This document shows, in pieces, positions 35,960 to 48,595 of a stretch of DNA of 64,000 bases (positions within the stretch are counted from its first letter, which is position 1; each line of letters starts with the position of its first letter). This DNA is from Cydia pomonella (lineage: Eukaryota > Arthropoda > Insecta > Lepidoptera > Tortricidae). A program made the position numbers and the translations under genes. Location of the stretch: NCBI RefSeq assembly GCF_033807575.1, contig NC_084705.1, positions 10,224,019-10,288,018 on the forward strand. The letters are read 5' to 3'. The notes beneath the pieces are model-generated. The model was not told the DNA's origin, made no database searches, and saw nothing but the letters and a program-made list of their open reading frames with translations.

Positions 35960-36590
35960 ATTTGTGGATGAGATATAGTAGGTCGATTGTTCCAGTGTAT
36001 AGACACCGGGAGTTTCGAATTAGGACTCAACGTCAATCGCGTTAAAACCAAGCTAATTGTAGTAGGAATACCGAAAACAACCTCTTCTGAAATCTAGAAC
36101 TGCATGATCCAGATTACGTCATCACCTTCCCCTACCTCAGCTCACTCATCTCTAGCGATGGTAGCTGGGACGAGACATCATCCTGAGGTCATGACTCTGC
36201 TAGATAAGGTACCTATATCCGAGCAGACTTGATAATGAATTAATCAATGCGTTTGAGATGTGATGTTGACGCAGCCTTTGAACAGATACCTTGGACGCAA
36301 TGCGTAGTAATAATTTCATACTAAAGGAGCTACGCATAAAATCCCGATTGACATCGGCATTCCAGGACGTGCTCACGTTCTTCGGACACCTCTTACGGCG
36401 TTTCCTGATGGCTAGAAATCATAATGAGGCCTGAGAACCTAAGGGCATTCACCCCTTTAGATACTGTGCCCAAATTACTGCACTCATGCAACTTCACACC
36501 TTTGGCGAGGGACGGAAGCATACGAAAGAACCCGGTCTGCGACAGAAGGACATGATGACATTAATCCTCAGCATTAAAGTGCAGTAAACT
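35960..36590 (+). pseudogene. LINE reverse transcriptase relic, heavily decayed
   Basis: Frames must be changed repeatedly, but the order of LINE motifs is kept. There is 'SFELGLNVNRVKTKLIVVG' (the 'GLxxNxxKTK' step after the catalytic loop, about 36014-36070), then 'ITFPYLSSLISSDGSWDE' ('YLGSxIsxxG', about 36120-36173), words from the 'MWCWRRML..PWTxxxTN' region near 36256-36310, and a C-terminal 'GHDDINPQH'-like end near 36550. The FADD catalytic block is missing. Same broad family as 54120-54860. Confidence 0.7.
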
Positions 36591-36940
36591 AATTAAAATG
36601 ACAACTAATGTAACTTTCCTTCTGATGTTGGTTAAATTTTATGAAATTAATGTATGATTTAACTGCTTGATCATTATTGAACCCTAACAATGTATTTCTT
36701 ATATTATAAATTAGCAAGATCATCGCGGTCAAAGACACGAAAAACAAACCACATCGAGCACTTTGCTCCACAGCGCTATCATTGTAGGCACTCGTAACAT
36801 ATCGTATGATTGCTTCTCCTTGTAAATATATAATATGCTCTATATACTCGAACATTGATACACAGATTTTTCTACATTCAGATGTTTCTACATATGCTGT
36901 AGCAAAATTGCTACATAATCAACATCTGTCGGTTTATTTT
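36591..36940. other. No gene seen
   Basis: AT-rich; an 88-codon minus-strand frame here has no domain features. Confidence 0.5.
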
Positions 36941-38375
36941 TGAACTTCTTCTTCTAGTTGTCAGCTGGCTCAGTTCTCTTTCTGTTGTCTCTCTATGCGG
37001 TTTCATAATTCAGGCGTTGATGGTTAAATGGCGCTTTTAGCAAAAAAAAAAGAAAGCGCCGACCTTTTTTCGTATAATTCCTAGCAGTTTCTAATAAATT
37101 AAGTGCTTATTTGCGCTTATTTTGAATTTAAATTTTTATGGAATATTTGAAAAAGAGAAGATTGAAGTTGTTTTTTGGGCAGATTGTTTTGTGAATTTGG
37201 AGTGGAGAAGTCGTTTGTGTTCCCGGGTCGTTTTAAACCAGTTTTGCAATTTATAACCAGTTTAATAGTTAACACGAAGTCTTTTTAAGTGCGCGTAAAT
37301 CCACGGGTGGAGAAGCTCCTGGTAACAGTTGGCTACCAAAGGCGCGCGTAAATCGGCGTTCGAAGAGGAGAGGCTTCTCATAAACAGTTGGTCACCAAAG
37401 CCGTGCGCAGGTCGGCGCTAAGCAGTGGTGAAGTGAAGAAACCTCATCGTTATTGCCCGGTCTGCTGCCATACGCGCTAGCCAGGAAGCGACTAGGTCTC
37501 CAAAGCCGTGCGCAGGTCGGCGCTAAGCAGTGGTGAAGTGAAGAAACCTCATCGTTATCGCCCGGTCTGCTGCCATACGTGCTCGCCAGAAAGCGAGTAA
37601 GACTTACCTCGTCGGCCTGTTTAAAGTCGCCAACTTGTGCGCCATCCATTCTACACAAGTAAACCTGAATCCAGCTGCTGGTAACTTGGCGTGTGCCACA
37701 TTTATCCCCTTTACCCTGTTTCCCCTGAAATACTTTATTTTAAATTTTAACGTCAGTATTATCTAGTTCTAATTATTACTTGTGTATTTTTGTGTCATAA
37801 TTTTTGTTTTATCCATTTGCTAAAGTTCTGTGATCCGCCATACTAAATTTTCCTCAAAATTCTAAAAGCCTCTTTTGTCCGGCTGTTTAATTAACCGGTT
37901 AAAAATTTAGGTATCATTCGCCATCGTATCAACCCTCATAGTCTATAATATTCATCACATTAATTCATTTTTTTTTTCTCTAAATTTTCAGCCGTATTTT
38001 TTTATTTTCCTTTCAGTTTTACCCCTCCTCCCCCCTTATGCGGAAGGCAGACTTTTAGTTCTACTATTAAAAAGTGATTTTGGTAAATTTTGTAAATTTT
38101 AAATTTTTTATACAGGGTGAAATTTAATTTTCATTTTTTTGGAAAAATGTTTTAAAATTATACGTAATCTGCAAAAGTTATTGTTTTACTGCAATATGTA
38201 TAGTTTATGTTCATACATATATAGTTTTGGTTACAATTTCATTTTATTTAAAACACTGCATCTACTTATTCTTTCTGGTATAGCCCATTGATTAACTGGT
38301 AGAGAATGCCTTAAGGCATTAAGTCCGCCATTTCTACCTTCCTATATTGTGCAATAAAGATTAAGTAAATAAATA
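36941..38375 (+). mobile_element. Probable non-autonomous retroposon with internal minisatellite
   Basis: The right end 'gattaactggtagagaatgc', 'cttaaggcattaagtccgcc' and 'tgtgcaataaagattaagta' then (aaat)n is a familiar lepidopteran retroposon 3' terminus with a polyadenylation-type signal. Upstream lie a GC-richer block with tandem repeats (37293-37604) and an A/T-rich region. The left limit is uncertain. No reverse transcriptase motif is readable, so it is either a non-autonomous unit or a LINE that lost its coding part. Confidence 0.5.
37293..37620 (+). repeat. Minisatellite, 105-bp unit plus shorter variant units
   Basis: Two adjacent 105-base units (37395-37499 and 37500-37604) share 'ccaaagccgtgcgcaggtcg', 'gcgctaagcagtggtgaagt' and 'gcccggtctgctgccatac'. 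Two shorter related units precede them ('gcgcgtaaatccacgggtgg..ggctaccaaag', 'gcgcgtaaatcggcgttcga..ggtcaccaaag'). Because 105 is 35 x 3, the minus strand reads open through both units with a repeated 35-residue block (RFLAS.YGSRPG.NDEV and so on). That is a by-product of the unit length and not evidence of a gene. Confidence 0.85.
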
Positions 38376-39455
38376 ATATCTACTAGAACACAAGGGTGGA
38401 ATTCTAATATGTATTAACACGATAAAAGTGGACACGCAAGAGTCAGTTTTAAGAAAGACAAACATTAGAAAAGTTGTGAAAAAAAGAAAAAAGGTACAGA
38501 GCCGGAGAGAGTACACTTATATGAAGGTCGAAGTACAAGACCGACTCAATTTTTATAAGTTAAATTAAAAGTGATTAATTGATTATTGTATGTTTTTTTT
38601 ATTGGATAAGAGTTATATAAGTTTCTAGGTATAATATATTATTTACCCCTTACTTTCGCTCCGACTATTTTTCATAGGCCCTCAAAACTTAGAATTACTC
38701 CAATATTCTTTATTATAAAAGTCATAAAGAGTTCATATTTTCTTCGTAAATCTCTTTCAAAGCCTCATGCCATATTGTTCGTTTATAAGTACGTAGTTAA
38801 TGTTACTTTATACATTTGCGTAGCCTGGCTGAGTAGAAGATTCTCCACTTTGTCTCTTTGATCGAGAGTCGAGACTTGCCTTTATATTTAAATAAATAAA
38901 ACATTTGACGGCTGCCGATCAGGCGCCACACTTTTACTTCCACCGATCGCCTTCAAGACTGATCGTTCTTATTTGTATCTAGCGCAAAATCAATTCTTTT
39001 GTTGCTTTGTTCCTCTTAATTATGTCGGTTTTGTTCTTGATTGGCTATTTTAGTTAACGAAAACAAACTACGAAGTGTGGCGGGCACAAGTCATTGTCGT
39101 TGTCGAAAATAAATTGATGAACTGTACACGGAGCCCAGTTTTTTGAGCAGGCACAATTCTATTGCCCATTCGTAGAAAGCATCCAAGAGTTTAAATTAAA
39201 TACAGTAGGTTTGTAAAAAGAAGTGTTGGTTAGACGCAACGTAGACATTTCGGGATAATAGGTAGCCTATTATACATATGTATATATAATTCGTTGATTT
39301 TTAACTTGACATTTTCTTTCTCGTATCTTTCATGACTAAGCGCCATAAGAATTTTGCAGGATAATGTAGAAGTTGCTAAAGAAAATAGGAAAATTCAATG
39401 AGTTATGTGTTGTGTGTTTGTTTATTTTGTATAAATATTGATTTTATTGTATTTT
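38376..39455. other. No gene seen
   Basis: AT-rich. A segment at 38820-38960 ('gcctggctgagtagaagatt', 'gacggctgccgatcaggcgc') is more complex but unrecognised. Confidence 0.5.
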
Positions 39456-39690
39456 GACGACCGGTTTGGCCTAGTGGGTATTGACCCTGCCTACAAAGCT
39501 GATGGTCCCGGGTTCAAATCCTGGTAAGGGCATTTATTCGTGTGATGGGCATGGATATTTGTTCCTGAGTCATGGGTGTTTTCTATGTATTTATATATAT
39601 CGTTGTCTAAGTACCCTCAATACAAGCCTTATTGAGCTTACTGTGGGACTTAGTAAATTTGTGTAATAATTTCCTATGATATTTAATTAC
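39456..39690 (+). mobile_element. tRNA-derived SINE, copy 1
   Basis: The head has an A box (tggcctagtggg, 39467-39478) and a perfect B box (ggttcaaatcc, 39511-39521). The body continues 'ggatatttgttcctgagtca', 'cgttgtctaagtaccctcaa' and 'ttattgagcttactgtggga', and the end is 'gtgtaataatttcctatgat'. Three other copies are in this window (47350-47810, 60032-60314, 61856-62108). This copy lacks part of the 'atttaagtatttataaatat' stretch and has almost no TTTA tail. A short frame from 39481 across it is not a gene. Confidence 0.9.
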
Positions 39691-40700
39691 TTTATTTTAA
39701 ATATTGCGAATATCCAAACCTATGAATAGAACAGCGTAGGACAGATCTATTCAGGGTATACATATAAATAGTTACGATATTCTTAACGCTCATCAAAATT
39801 AGGAGGTTGAATAATCTTCTACGTCGGAATGCTTATTAATCTTATTACAGTAAATGAATGAAATTAGAGTAGCGCCTGAATAGACTAATCGAAAATCATC
39901 TTAAAGAGTGAAATGTGATCATTGTATCTGTGATCATTACGGACGCTCTAGATTCCGGTCACGATCGCTCGCACAGCCGGATACTTGTCCGAGCGCCACC
40001 TAACATATCAATTAAGTAACTTTAATCCCATCATCGATCATCAGCCATCCACCTCAATCTGAGGTCAATATCTTTCGATCGAGCTTCTTTTATATTTACG
40101 CATTGAATTCCAAAACGAAACAGGTCTTGCAAATGCAGCTAATATTGAATCATTATTCATCAACATTTTTTCATTATACGACAAGCATGAAGGGGAAACG
40201 GGACCGTCGTATCATTGTCTTTACTCATCATAATAGCCTTATAACTTTTGAACCACTTAACCTAGAAAGCTGACATTTCGCACGCAATAATCTCTAATGC
40301 GTTCTAGATTTAGCCAGAAATTAGTTATCATTATTAAAAACTGCTATGGGAAAGCTACATAATTTGTATATACTCCACTTTACTCATTGGGCAAACCAAC
40401 TTTTTAATTCTGTTTTTTGTACCTTTGTCGAAAGGAGAAAACTCTGCCATGTCAGACGTATCTCTACTATTTCAAAAAACACAGTTTTGAGTAAATCGAC
40501 TTTAAAGTTTTTGGTGAGCGTGAAAACTAATAAACTCATATATTTCGTGAGTTTATAGTCAAGGTGTCAAAAGGTGTTTTGTGTTGCACTAGACGTGAAG
40601 AATAATATTTCATTTTTTTTAAGTACACAGTCATAGAAATAAACGCATTAACATAGTTTGGCGTAACCACTGTTACATACATTTGATGGTTGCGCATAAC
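39691..40700. other. No gene; complex patch and a repeat-like patch
   Basis: 39935-40090 is GC-richer, with words like 'cacgatcgctcgcacagccg', and is not obviously repetitive. 40230-40360 ('cttttgaaccacttaaccta', 'gaaagctgacatttcgcac') resembles the inside of dispersed lepidopteran repeats. No exon seen. Confidence 0.45.
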
Positions 40701-40707
40701 TATTATA

Positions 40708-41490
40708 CTACAGTCAAACCTAGATAACTGAGACTTCAAGGGACCTGCCAATTTGTCTCACTTAAAGAAGTATTTCACTTACCCAGGGTCTCAGTTAGCC
40801 AGGTATAAATAAATTTCTGTCTCATTTACAGACGGGTTCCATTAATAGAGGTGAAAATAGAGGTTATTTCAATTATAGAGGTGGTTCGTTAGTAAGTAAT
40901 TTTGTAAACATTATGTGAGTTGTAATCTTTAACAATGCAAATAAAGTAATATAATTCAGTACCCCTAGTGTAAATAAAGTCGATTTCGAAACGTGACGTA
41001 CGCGTTTGCGTTTAGTCTCATTTTGTATTGGATTTAGAAAGAGCGCGCCAAGCGGGACGTTTTGGAAACTCAAAATCCTATACAAAATGAGACTTAACGC
41101 AAACGCGTTCGTCACGTTATGATGTCGATCAAATTTACACTAGGGGTACAGAACATTGAGTAAACTTTTAAAGACTATTTTAATATTTTTTCCCATTTAT
41201 TTTTTATGATTCTACAAAGGATAGACTTTGTCACATTGAATTTGATACATGCTTTATTGCATCTCACAATTTTAATAAATGGAAGTTAATTTTTGTTTTT
41301 CCATGTTACTTATCATGATTCTAGATTTCGTTTCTGTAGTTTTAACTAGTCACAATTAACCAAATGCAGAATTTGTGGGTGGGTAAAGTAAGAATTAGTA
41401 AAAAAAACGAGAATTGATCTGAAATTGTCCTAGTTAAAGAGGTAATCGATTGACGTTATCTCAGACACAGAGGTAGTTTCCTATAACATT
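40708..41490. mobile_element. Possible pogo/Tigger-like remnant
   Basis: It starts 'tacagtcaaacctagataac' followed by 'gacttcaagggacctgccaa' and 'tctcagttagccagg'. The acagt(c/g)aaacct..ataact pattern is the typical end of pogo/Tigger-type DNA transposons. Later words 'tagaggtgaaaatagaggtt' and 'aagaggtaatcgattgacgt' fit the same kind of element. A clear right terminal repeat is not visible and no transposase frame exists. A separate MITE lies inside (40961-41147). Confidence 0.4.
40961..41147. mobile_element. MITE with long inverted arms, TA target
   Basis: The left arm (acccctagtgtaaat.. to gtctcattttgtattggat) is matched by the inverted right arm (aatcctatacaaaatgagac to ..atttacactaggggt) over about 75 bases with a few differences. 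The centre is about 35 bases and GC-rich (gagcgcgccaagcgggacg). The ends can be read as TA-cccctagtg...cactagggg-TA, which would fit a Tc1/mariner-like MITE. It sits within the possible pogo-like remnant. Confidence 0.8.
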
Positions 41491-44400
41491 AAAAAAACTT
41501 CAGTATTTATATCCTTTGCCTTTCCGATACCTCGTTGTACATTTTGCTGCATTTGTCACCCACTTTTCACTGTCTCCTCTCATCTACTTTTTTAACGAGA
41601 TTTCCAAGATGGCGATAAGTGAAATTATGTTATCTCTTTCTAAAGTGAAACAGCTGCGTTCGCGATTACCCAGCGTTCGTGATTACCCGCGCTTCGCCTA
41701 ATATTAAAAGTCACTAGTTGTTTTCCATTTGTTTAAATAGTCCTGTGTTGTGAATAAAATATTACAATGCCTTAGCGTGATAGCTGGTCCTGGAACGTGT
41801 ATAATGTAGGTCTTGAGCAAGCTTCCGATCCTTACTAAATGATATGGGATTTAAAAATAACACCGCGAACCTGTTAGTCTGGCTTATGTGTGAGTCATCA
41901 TGGGTTGATTTTTCTTTATCGCCGTCGGCGGTAGTAATACGACTAGTACGTACTTGCAATGCAATACTATTTTTTATACGGCTATAATATAATTTGTACA
42001 TGCTATAGTTATTTATGATGAGTGCGAATATTTTAAGCAAAAAAAGCAACGAGAAAATGTGAAGTAAGTAATAGTGCAAGATTTGAATTTGAAATTATAC
42101 TTTAACCGTATATGGATATCCCTCATACTGAAATTCCACAGTTGTTGACGCTGTGAGAAGTTCTGACGTGAGTTACTGCTGTGCATTAATCTACGCATGT
42201 TTTACTATCTCTATAACATGTTTTTTTTTCGTAAACTCGCATTGAATCCTTAATGTTCAAAATGCGAAACTAACTCTGTTGCTTTTATTACACTAAACTA
42301 CTGAACCGATTTCAATGATCCACAGGCACAGCTAGTTTTTAATAAAACTTGAATATTTAAGTCGAACGTCCGACTTACCGAACATTATGGGAATTAACCG
42401 CAATGTCATAATCGTTTTTACCGTACGTTATCCAATTTTCTATACATGTTTTAAGTAAAATACCCTTTCATTTGAATGCTTGTAGCCTATAATAACCTGT
42501 TATTTTATTATGGAACTAATAATATAAGTCAATAACTACTGAGCCTTGTAGTTATGGCACAGGCATAAAGTCACCCACTCTTAATTTGGGGATCCACCAT
42601 CGCGTAGTAATTAATGAACGTCGGGACGCAACGCGCGCCGCCTTCCTAGCTATTTGTTTTTTTATACTTATTATTAGCGGGACATTTATTACAGTAAGGA
42701 CGATTTAATATTGAATATGGAATATTACTGCGTTAATCTTAGTATAATATTAATAAATATTAATAAGGTTTAAGCTTCGTTCTTTATTCGTGATGATTCA
42801 ATTGTTATCGTTTAACATAACTTATGTAAGCCTATTTCAAGCGCCTTTAGATTTTCCCGTTATATTTTGACGTTCCGGTTTCATATCTCAAACGTTTTAT
42901 GTTCGTTGAAGTCAGACAATCAATTTACTTCATTGAAATATAATTCACAACTACAACTATCTACTTGGCATATCTAAATTATAAAAAAATCATATTATAT
43001 CGCTTTCCATTCAAGCACGGGTTAATTAGAAGATTTTTAAATATTTATATATAGGGATATTTTTATATCATATAGTTTTTTATTACGGTCCAAGGTGCAG
43101 GCGGCAGCCACGCAAGCTTATACTTGCGGACGGCCTTGCGCGGCGTCCTTGCCGCCCGACCGAGGATCCCTCGCAGCTTTCGTCTCTCTTATCCACGTCC
43201 AAGCAGCTCCTGCTCTCTCGCTTCTCCAACAGCCCCACGGCCGATCTACTAAGTGATAAATCTCTCTCATTGACAGCTCTTACATTGCTGTTTTACGGGA
43301 CGGGTTTACTCGCGCTTGTTTCATTTTTATTTACAACTGAATGGACCCTTTTTAAGATGCCGTATCATGCATAATAATAACTAACCCTTTTCAAGTGTGA
43401 TACGTTTTAATATCTAGCAAACCGGCATTTGTTTTATTCTTTTTTCGATGTGCAGTTAGTTACACAAGCTTCGCGACCAATTTATGCACAACTTACAGGC
43501 CGTACGCTATAAATTGTAATGGTGTTTTTCATTAAATGTCGCATTTTTATAGTGGCCGTATATAATCTGGTGTAGAATGAATATTAAAACGGGGCGGGCG
43601 AAACAGCGTGCAGCCTGCGGGAGCAGGCGCGGGCGCTGTAGAAGGCACCCGGCGGCGCGCTAAGCGGGTGCGTGTACCCGCCTAATGAGGAACACCCTTA
43701 TAGAGACAGCGTCGCGTTAGAAAATCCCTAATTGTACTCAACAATGTCGTTGATATGCGAAACGCGAACTAATGTCCTATTAAACAAGTTGCACCCTTAG
43801 ATACAGTTTTGTCCCTCTTATTGTCCAACTTGAGAATAATGCCTGAATAAATTCCTATCGCTGGTTATTTGTTGCAACTGCTGACTTTGTCATTATAAAC
43901 GCTTTGTCTATTAATATAAATTCTTGATCAATGTGCGATGTTTTTTATTTTATTTATTTTACATCCTCCGAGGCCAGGGAACATCTATTCTTGTGCATTA
44001 GCATATCATTATCTCTTAAAGTCATGTAAAGATATACGCCAAAGAATGTCGAATAATATAGGTAATCTAGTATGATAAAATGTAAAATAAATGGTTCGAT
44101 GTTTTTAAGCGGGGTTCGCTTGTATACGTGCACGTTTTGCAACATTAAATACAATTAGTACGTTAATAATTTTAACCCGCAGACATGTCCTTTGGCGCCT
44201 CTTAATTATTTCATGCAGGCCACGCGACGCGACGGACGTTATAAATGAACAAGTATTGATCTTTACCTATCAGAATTTATTAGACTTATAATTACGTTGT
44301 ACTAGCGGTTATTAAGAATATCTAGTAGGTTGTTTCATAGTTCCAGCTTTGTATTTAATCGTTTATGAATTTTCATGAGCAGACTTGCCGATCGTCGAAG

Positions 44401-47349
44401 GGTTTTGTAGGTTGGTGAGTCAGGAGTGCGCCGGCCGGTAGCTAGCAAGCAGTCGTCTGGTTGTTAATGCGGCCATTTGCTACTAGACTTGGGTCTGCAC
44501 GACACCTGCTCTACACCGACCATTGGCGCCTCACTGAATAATCAAACGATGATATGAGCTAATCAATGCGTGAACTTGTATCTTTTATGAGATCGCGGGG
44601 ATAATAGTCTCGCAGAATATTATGAGGGCGTCGGAGACTCCGAGTACAATGTAGTTATTTCATGTTGCGTGCAACACCAGGTGCTCGATCCTGTTGAGTG
44701 TTAAGGAATTTTATACATCCTTTTTTTTGTTTAGCCGTGAGAACTACGAAGACGTAATCCAGACTATCATTTATTTTATGATGATTAAAAATGTCAACTC
44801 TTATAAACGCCTCAACAAATTTTTTATTGCAATTTCAAAAGCCATCGAAATCTCAAGTCATCTATCTGCACAGTAAATACTCCACCGTAAATGCAGACCA
44901 AACTTGGTGTAGAAATGGCGTCCATTAGTGCATGCTCATATCGCAACTAGATGGTATTTTTCACATCCGATTGTCAGTCGAGTTAAGCAGGGCTGCTCGT
45001 GCTCATCAGTGCGTCGAGGAATCTTTAATGCGACGGCACAGCCCTTTTAAAATCGCGCTTGAACGGAACCTTTTAAGGCTGCTACTACGCATGTCGCTTT
45101 GAAATATAACCGCCGTTTCGAGTGATTGAGGTGGCGATACTGAAAATGAAACAAAAGGTGCACTAATGCATCTAAGTTTCTCCTTTACAATGTATTTACG
45201 CATTCACTTCGGGCATTAGTTTATAGGAGCAGGTATTTAGTTCTTCTTTTACCTATGAAATAGTGGATAGTTTAGAAATTATTATTAGAGTATGTTCCTT
45301 ATCAAGTAAGTCATTTTATTTAAGTTTTCATCTAGTTAAATTCCGTATATTGTTGAGTTGCTCTAATGACCTATAGAGAGTTTGGTATGAAACCTTATCG
45401 GTGGTTAATGCTCGCACTTGAGCGGCGCCTATCTAATGTACTGAATTATTAATTCATAAGATTTAATTATTAAATATCAGAGCGTGAGTTTAAAAAAGAT
45501 AAAACGTACGCATATATAAATACCTACATACGGTACGTATTAGTGTAGATAATGCACTTTTTTGTTATCTCCAGATCAGTTGAAATTGGCTGTAGGTAAT
45601 TCAGGACTTGAGCCTTTAAAAGAGAATGAAATTAAACATTTGGTCTAGTGTTTTCTGTAGAAATGCGCCGTTTATCACTGAATACCTGCAATTTAAGTAG
45701 GTATGCATAGATTTGCATTTTAATGACCCTACTATAATGTGCTTATTATAAATATCTTGTAATATCTAACATGGGATGTCGTCGGTTAACGAAGCGGCTC
45801 CATGGAAAGCCACTCAAGCGGGGAGCCAGCTCGTGATTTACTGCACCGAACTGTATTACGGTATAATAACCGTGTTATACAGCAATCATACACCGAGGTA
45901 CTCACGAACGTGACGTCACTGACAGGCCTACTGCACGAGTAAAACGTCGATAGATAAAGTTTGACAGTTAGATGCTGATAAAGTAATGCATATCGATGAT
46001 AATGGTACTGGCACGTCTATATCTTGTCGATCAATGAAGCTATCGAAAATATTATCAGTACTAGTGTAATGTAGGTTACTTGAAGTTAAGTCAAACCGCA
46101 ATTGTTTTTTAATGAACTTAGAAAAATATCATTGTTACGATTCCAATTCAAACAGCTAACGAGTATGTATCACAAATCCATTACAAATAAGTAAAAAAAT
46201 TTTTTTTGATACACACTTTTATGGCTGAATGTACTTCCTATCCATTATTTTTTGGTTTCGTTAGGTAAAATAAATATTTTGAAATTGGCACTTTTTTTTA
46301 AATAAAATGTTCAAGTCTCCCGAACTCCCTCTAAGCTTAACAACCAAAAACAAATTGCCATATCGGTGCAGTGGTGTTTGAGAAACCCGATGGCTCATGC
46401 ATTCCCTAAAAATCGTTTTTATTTATTTTAAAGACGGTGTAATCAGACTTAAGTGCTTGCAAGAACAACTACAGCAAGCATATTTTTAAAATCTGTTACT
46501 TGCCATGTCATACTAACACTAAATTTGTCCGCTGTCAAGATTGAGTTTTAAGCCCGCTATATCGTGTTTAAGATTTGCCATTGTGCGACTGTTCCATAAA
46601 TCAATTAAGCTATAAATTTCCTGCGTCCACTCATAATATTTAACAACACACATTCCAATCAAACGGACAGCGTCTGCAGTTAAAATTATAGGTAAGTACT
46701 TAATGACTTGTAGTGAAATACCTCCTAGGCTTTATGAAACTAAACCCTGATAATTGCGCAATGGCTACAGTGATTCAAACATCTGCACTTTGGCACTTCA
46801 TATCACGTTAATGGTCAAGCAAGATTACGCCTCTTTTATTTTACTGTTCACTTCGCGTTCTGCACACCTCGTTATTCCTTTTTTGCACGTACATTTGCAG
46901 ATTAGGGCTATGGCTAGGCGACAGCGACTTGCTAAAGTGTGGTTCCACGATGAATTTTATTATTTTCGTTCATAATAAGGCTTGTTGTCGAGCAGCTTCT
47001 ACGAAAATTACAGACATTTAACGGCGATCGAATTGGATAATCACCGTGCTTGTAATGAGATGCCACTAGACATCCAGCAATTTCAGACTCAATATTTTTC
47101 TTCTTGTTTTCGATTGTCCACGCTTTTTAATAGTAATGAATTACTTTGTAATTGAGGTAACTGTTCCAAATTACCATGGATTGAATGATTTATATTTCAA
47201 TTTAGTGTCATCTTGAAGGTTTTGACTTATTTTTATATCTAGGTATTCAAATTACATGTGGCTGTTAAGCAGAGATGTTACATTTTAAAGAAAGTACTTA
47301 TTCTGAACACCAGTACACAAATCGGCATCAGATATCTGTACGTGTATTA
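41491..47349. other. Long AT-rich stretch, no gene seen
   Basis: Nearly 6 kb without recognisable exon or RNA gene. The minus frame 41762-42079 (105 codons) has no domain, no codon-use signal and no splice context. Compact CpG-rich patches occur at 43090-43200 and 43590-43690 (gggcgggcgaaacagcgtgc, ggcgcgggcgctgtagaagg). At 42280-42380 and 46180-46330 there are dispersed-repeat-like words. A donor-like 'taggtaagtact' near 46690 lacks a pyrimidine tract. Confidence 0.5.
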
Positions 47350-47810
47350 ATAAATAAATAAATATTATAGGAAATTATTACACAATAGAATAGAATAGAA
47401 TAGAATAGAATAGAATAATTTTATTCGTAGACACAAACAAGACACATTAAATTACATGATATAATAAAAACAAAGGAAGTATAAAGTGCCACGAAATGGC
47501 CTCATCTCAGCATGTTGCTGGTGGCTTCCAGCGCTGATCTTCCGATGAGACCATCAAGTGAGAAAAACAACAAACACAAATTGACCAAGTCCCACAGTAA
47601 GCTCAATAAGGCTTGTGTTGAGGGTACTTAGACAACGATATAAATAATATATAAATATTTATAAATACTTAAATACATAGGAAACACCCAAGACTCAGGA
47701 ACAAATATCCATGCTCATCACATGAATTACCAGGCTGCCCTTACCAGGATTTGAACCCGGGACCATCGGCTTCATAGGCAGGGTCACTAAAGCTCACTAG
47801 GCCAGATCAG
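47350..47810 (-). mobile_element. tRNA-derived SINE, copy 2, split
   Basis: On the minus strand this is the same SINE as 39456-39690. The head lies at the right ('gcttcataggcagggtcact' and 'ccaggatttgaacccgggac', the B box reversed), the body is 'gtacttagacaacgatat', and the tail at the left is 'aataaataaataaatattat'. The 3' portion is interrupted at 47386-47573 by another retroelement. Removing that insert and one 6-base duplication restores 'ttattacacaa' to 'attgaccaagtcccacag', as in the other copies. Confidence 0.9.
47386..47573 (-). mobile_element. LINE/SINE 3' tail inserted in the SINE
   Basis: On the minus strand it runs from 'ttttctcacttgatggtctc' through 'gccaccagcaacatgctgag' and 'atttcgtggcactttatact' to a (ttcta)n pentamer tail (47386-47416 on the plus strand as tagaa repeats). 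It is flanked by acacaa (47380-47385 and 47574-47579). The 5' end is missing, as expected for a truncated retroposon. Confidence 0.8.
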
Positions 47811-48585
47811 ATTAATAATATAGTGTTTTGCCGTTTAGTGCCGCTACTTAGCTCGATTTAGTATGGAGGTATGGGCCCATCCGGCAGAAAGCACAAAATT
47901 TGGCATACATATAGCTTTTATGTTTAGAATAATAAAAGTAGACACACGCCGAGAAGTTATTGTGTCCTTCCCCGTAAGTAATTAGTGAGTTTTGTTTGTC
48001 ACCTGACGAAAAGCATAGACGCATGTTGCGTGACTACCCTACTTTTTTTGGGGGGTAGTCACGCACGATCTCGTGGCTACCAAGCTAAATCAGCTTTGTT
48101 TGACCTAAGAAAGAATCGTGCGAAGGCATCGCCTGAGACAAAAGTGCATACTCACTGCACTTGCCCACTAGTCGTCGGACGCAAATATTATAAGTAGAAA
48201 GCATAATTTGAAAGTCTTAATAATTTAGCTTTCACAGTTTTCATGAAAAAATTATAAAAACTAAAAATGGGGATGAAAAAGTGGAGGGAGGGAGGGAAAG
48301 TTAAAATTTTCCTCGCGTTGGTGTAGTGAAACATTTTGTTTTTCACTCGGAACCAAAGCTTGTTTAACCCACATGCCCTCAAGCCCTCGTAACGTTCAAA
48401 ATTCCACTTAACGAGAAATTACGTGTATTTGACAACTTGCCGTTCTAAACAGAACGCCAGCTACCGCAGATTTACCCTCTTAGGTTATTATAGGATTACT
48501 CTATTCCAATTTTAAAGTATAGTAATTTATTTAGTTTATATCTTAAATACAGATAGTACGTAGGTATCCATCGAATTACTGTTGA
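47811..48585. other. No gene; small hairpin at 48028-48064
   Basis: gcgtgactaccc and its inverse gggtagtcacgc are separated by 13 bases. The rest is AT-rich with no recognised exon; frames at 47985-48197 and 48188-48382 have no domain. Confidence 0.5.
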
Positions 48586-48595
48586 CATCTTGAAT

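Noticed and set aside
37392..37658. Repetitive 88-codon minus-strand protein (two 35-residue blocks)
   Set aside because: It follows from a 105-base minisatellite whose length is a multiple of three; no start context or homology supports a real protein.
39511..39521. tRNA gene at the SINE B box
   Set aside because: The same head is present in four dispersed copies, always followed by the same non-tRNA body and tail.
41762..42079. Minus-strand open frame of 105 codons
   Set aside because: AT-rich composition with no motif; likely chance.
46680..46700. Second recursive splice site at 'tataggtaagtact'
   Set aside because: The sequence before AG is purine/A-rich, without a pyrimidine tract or branch point, so the acceptor half is missing.
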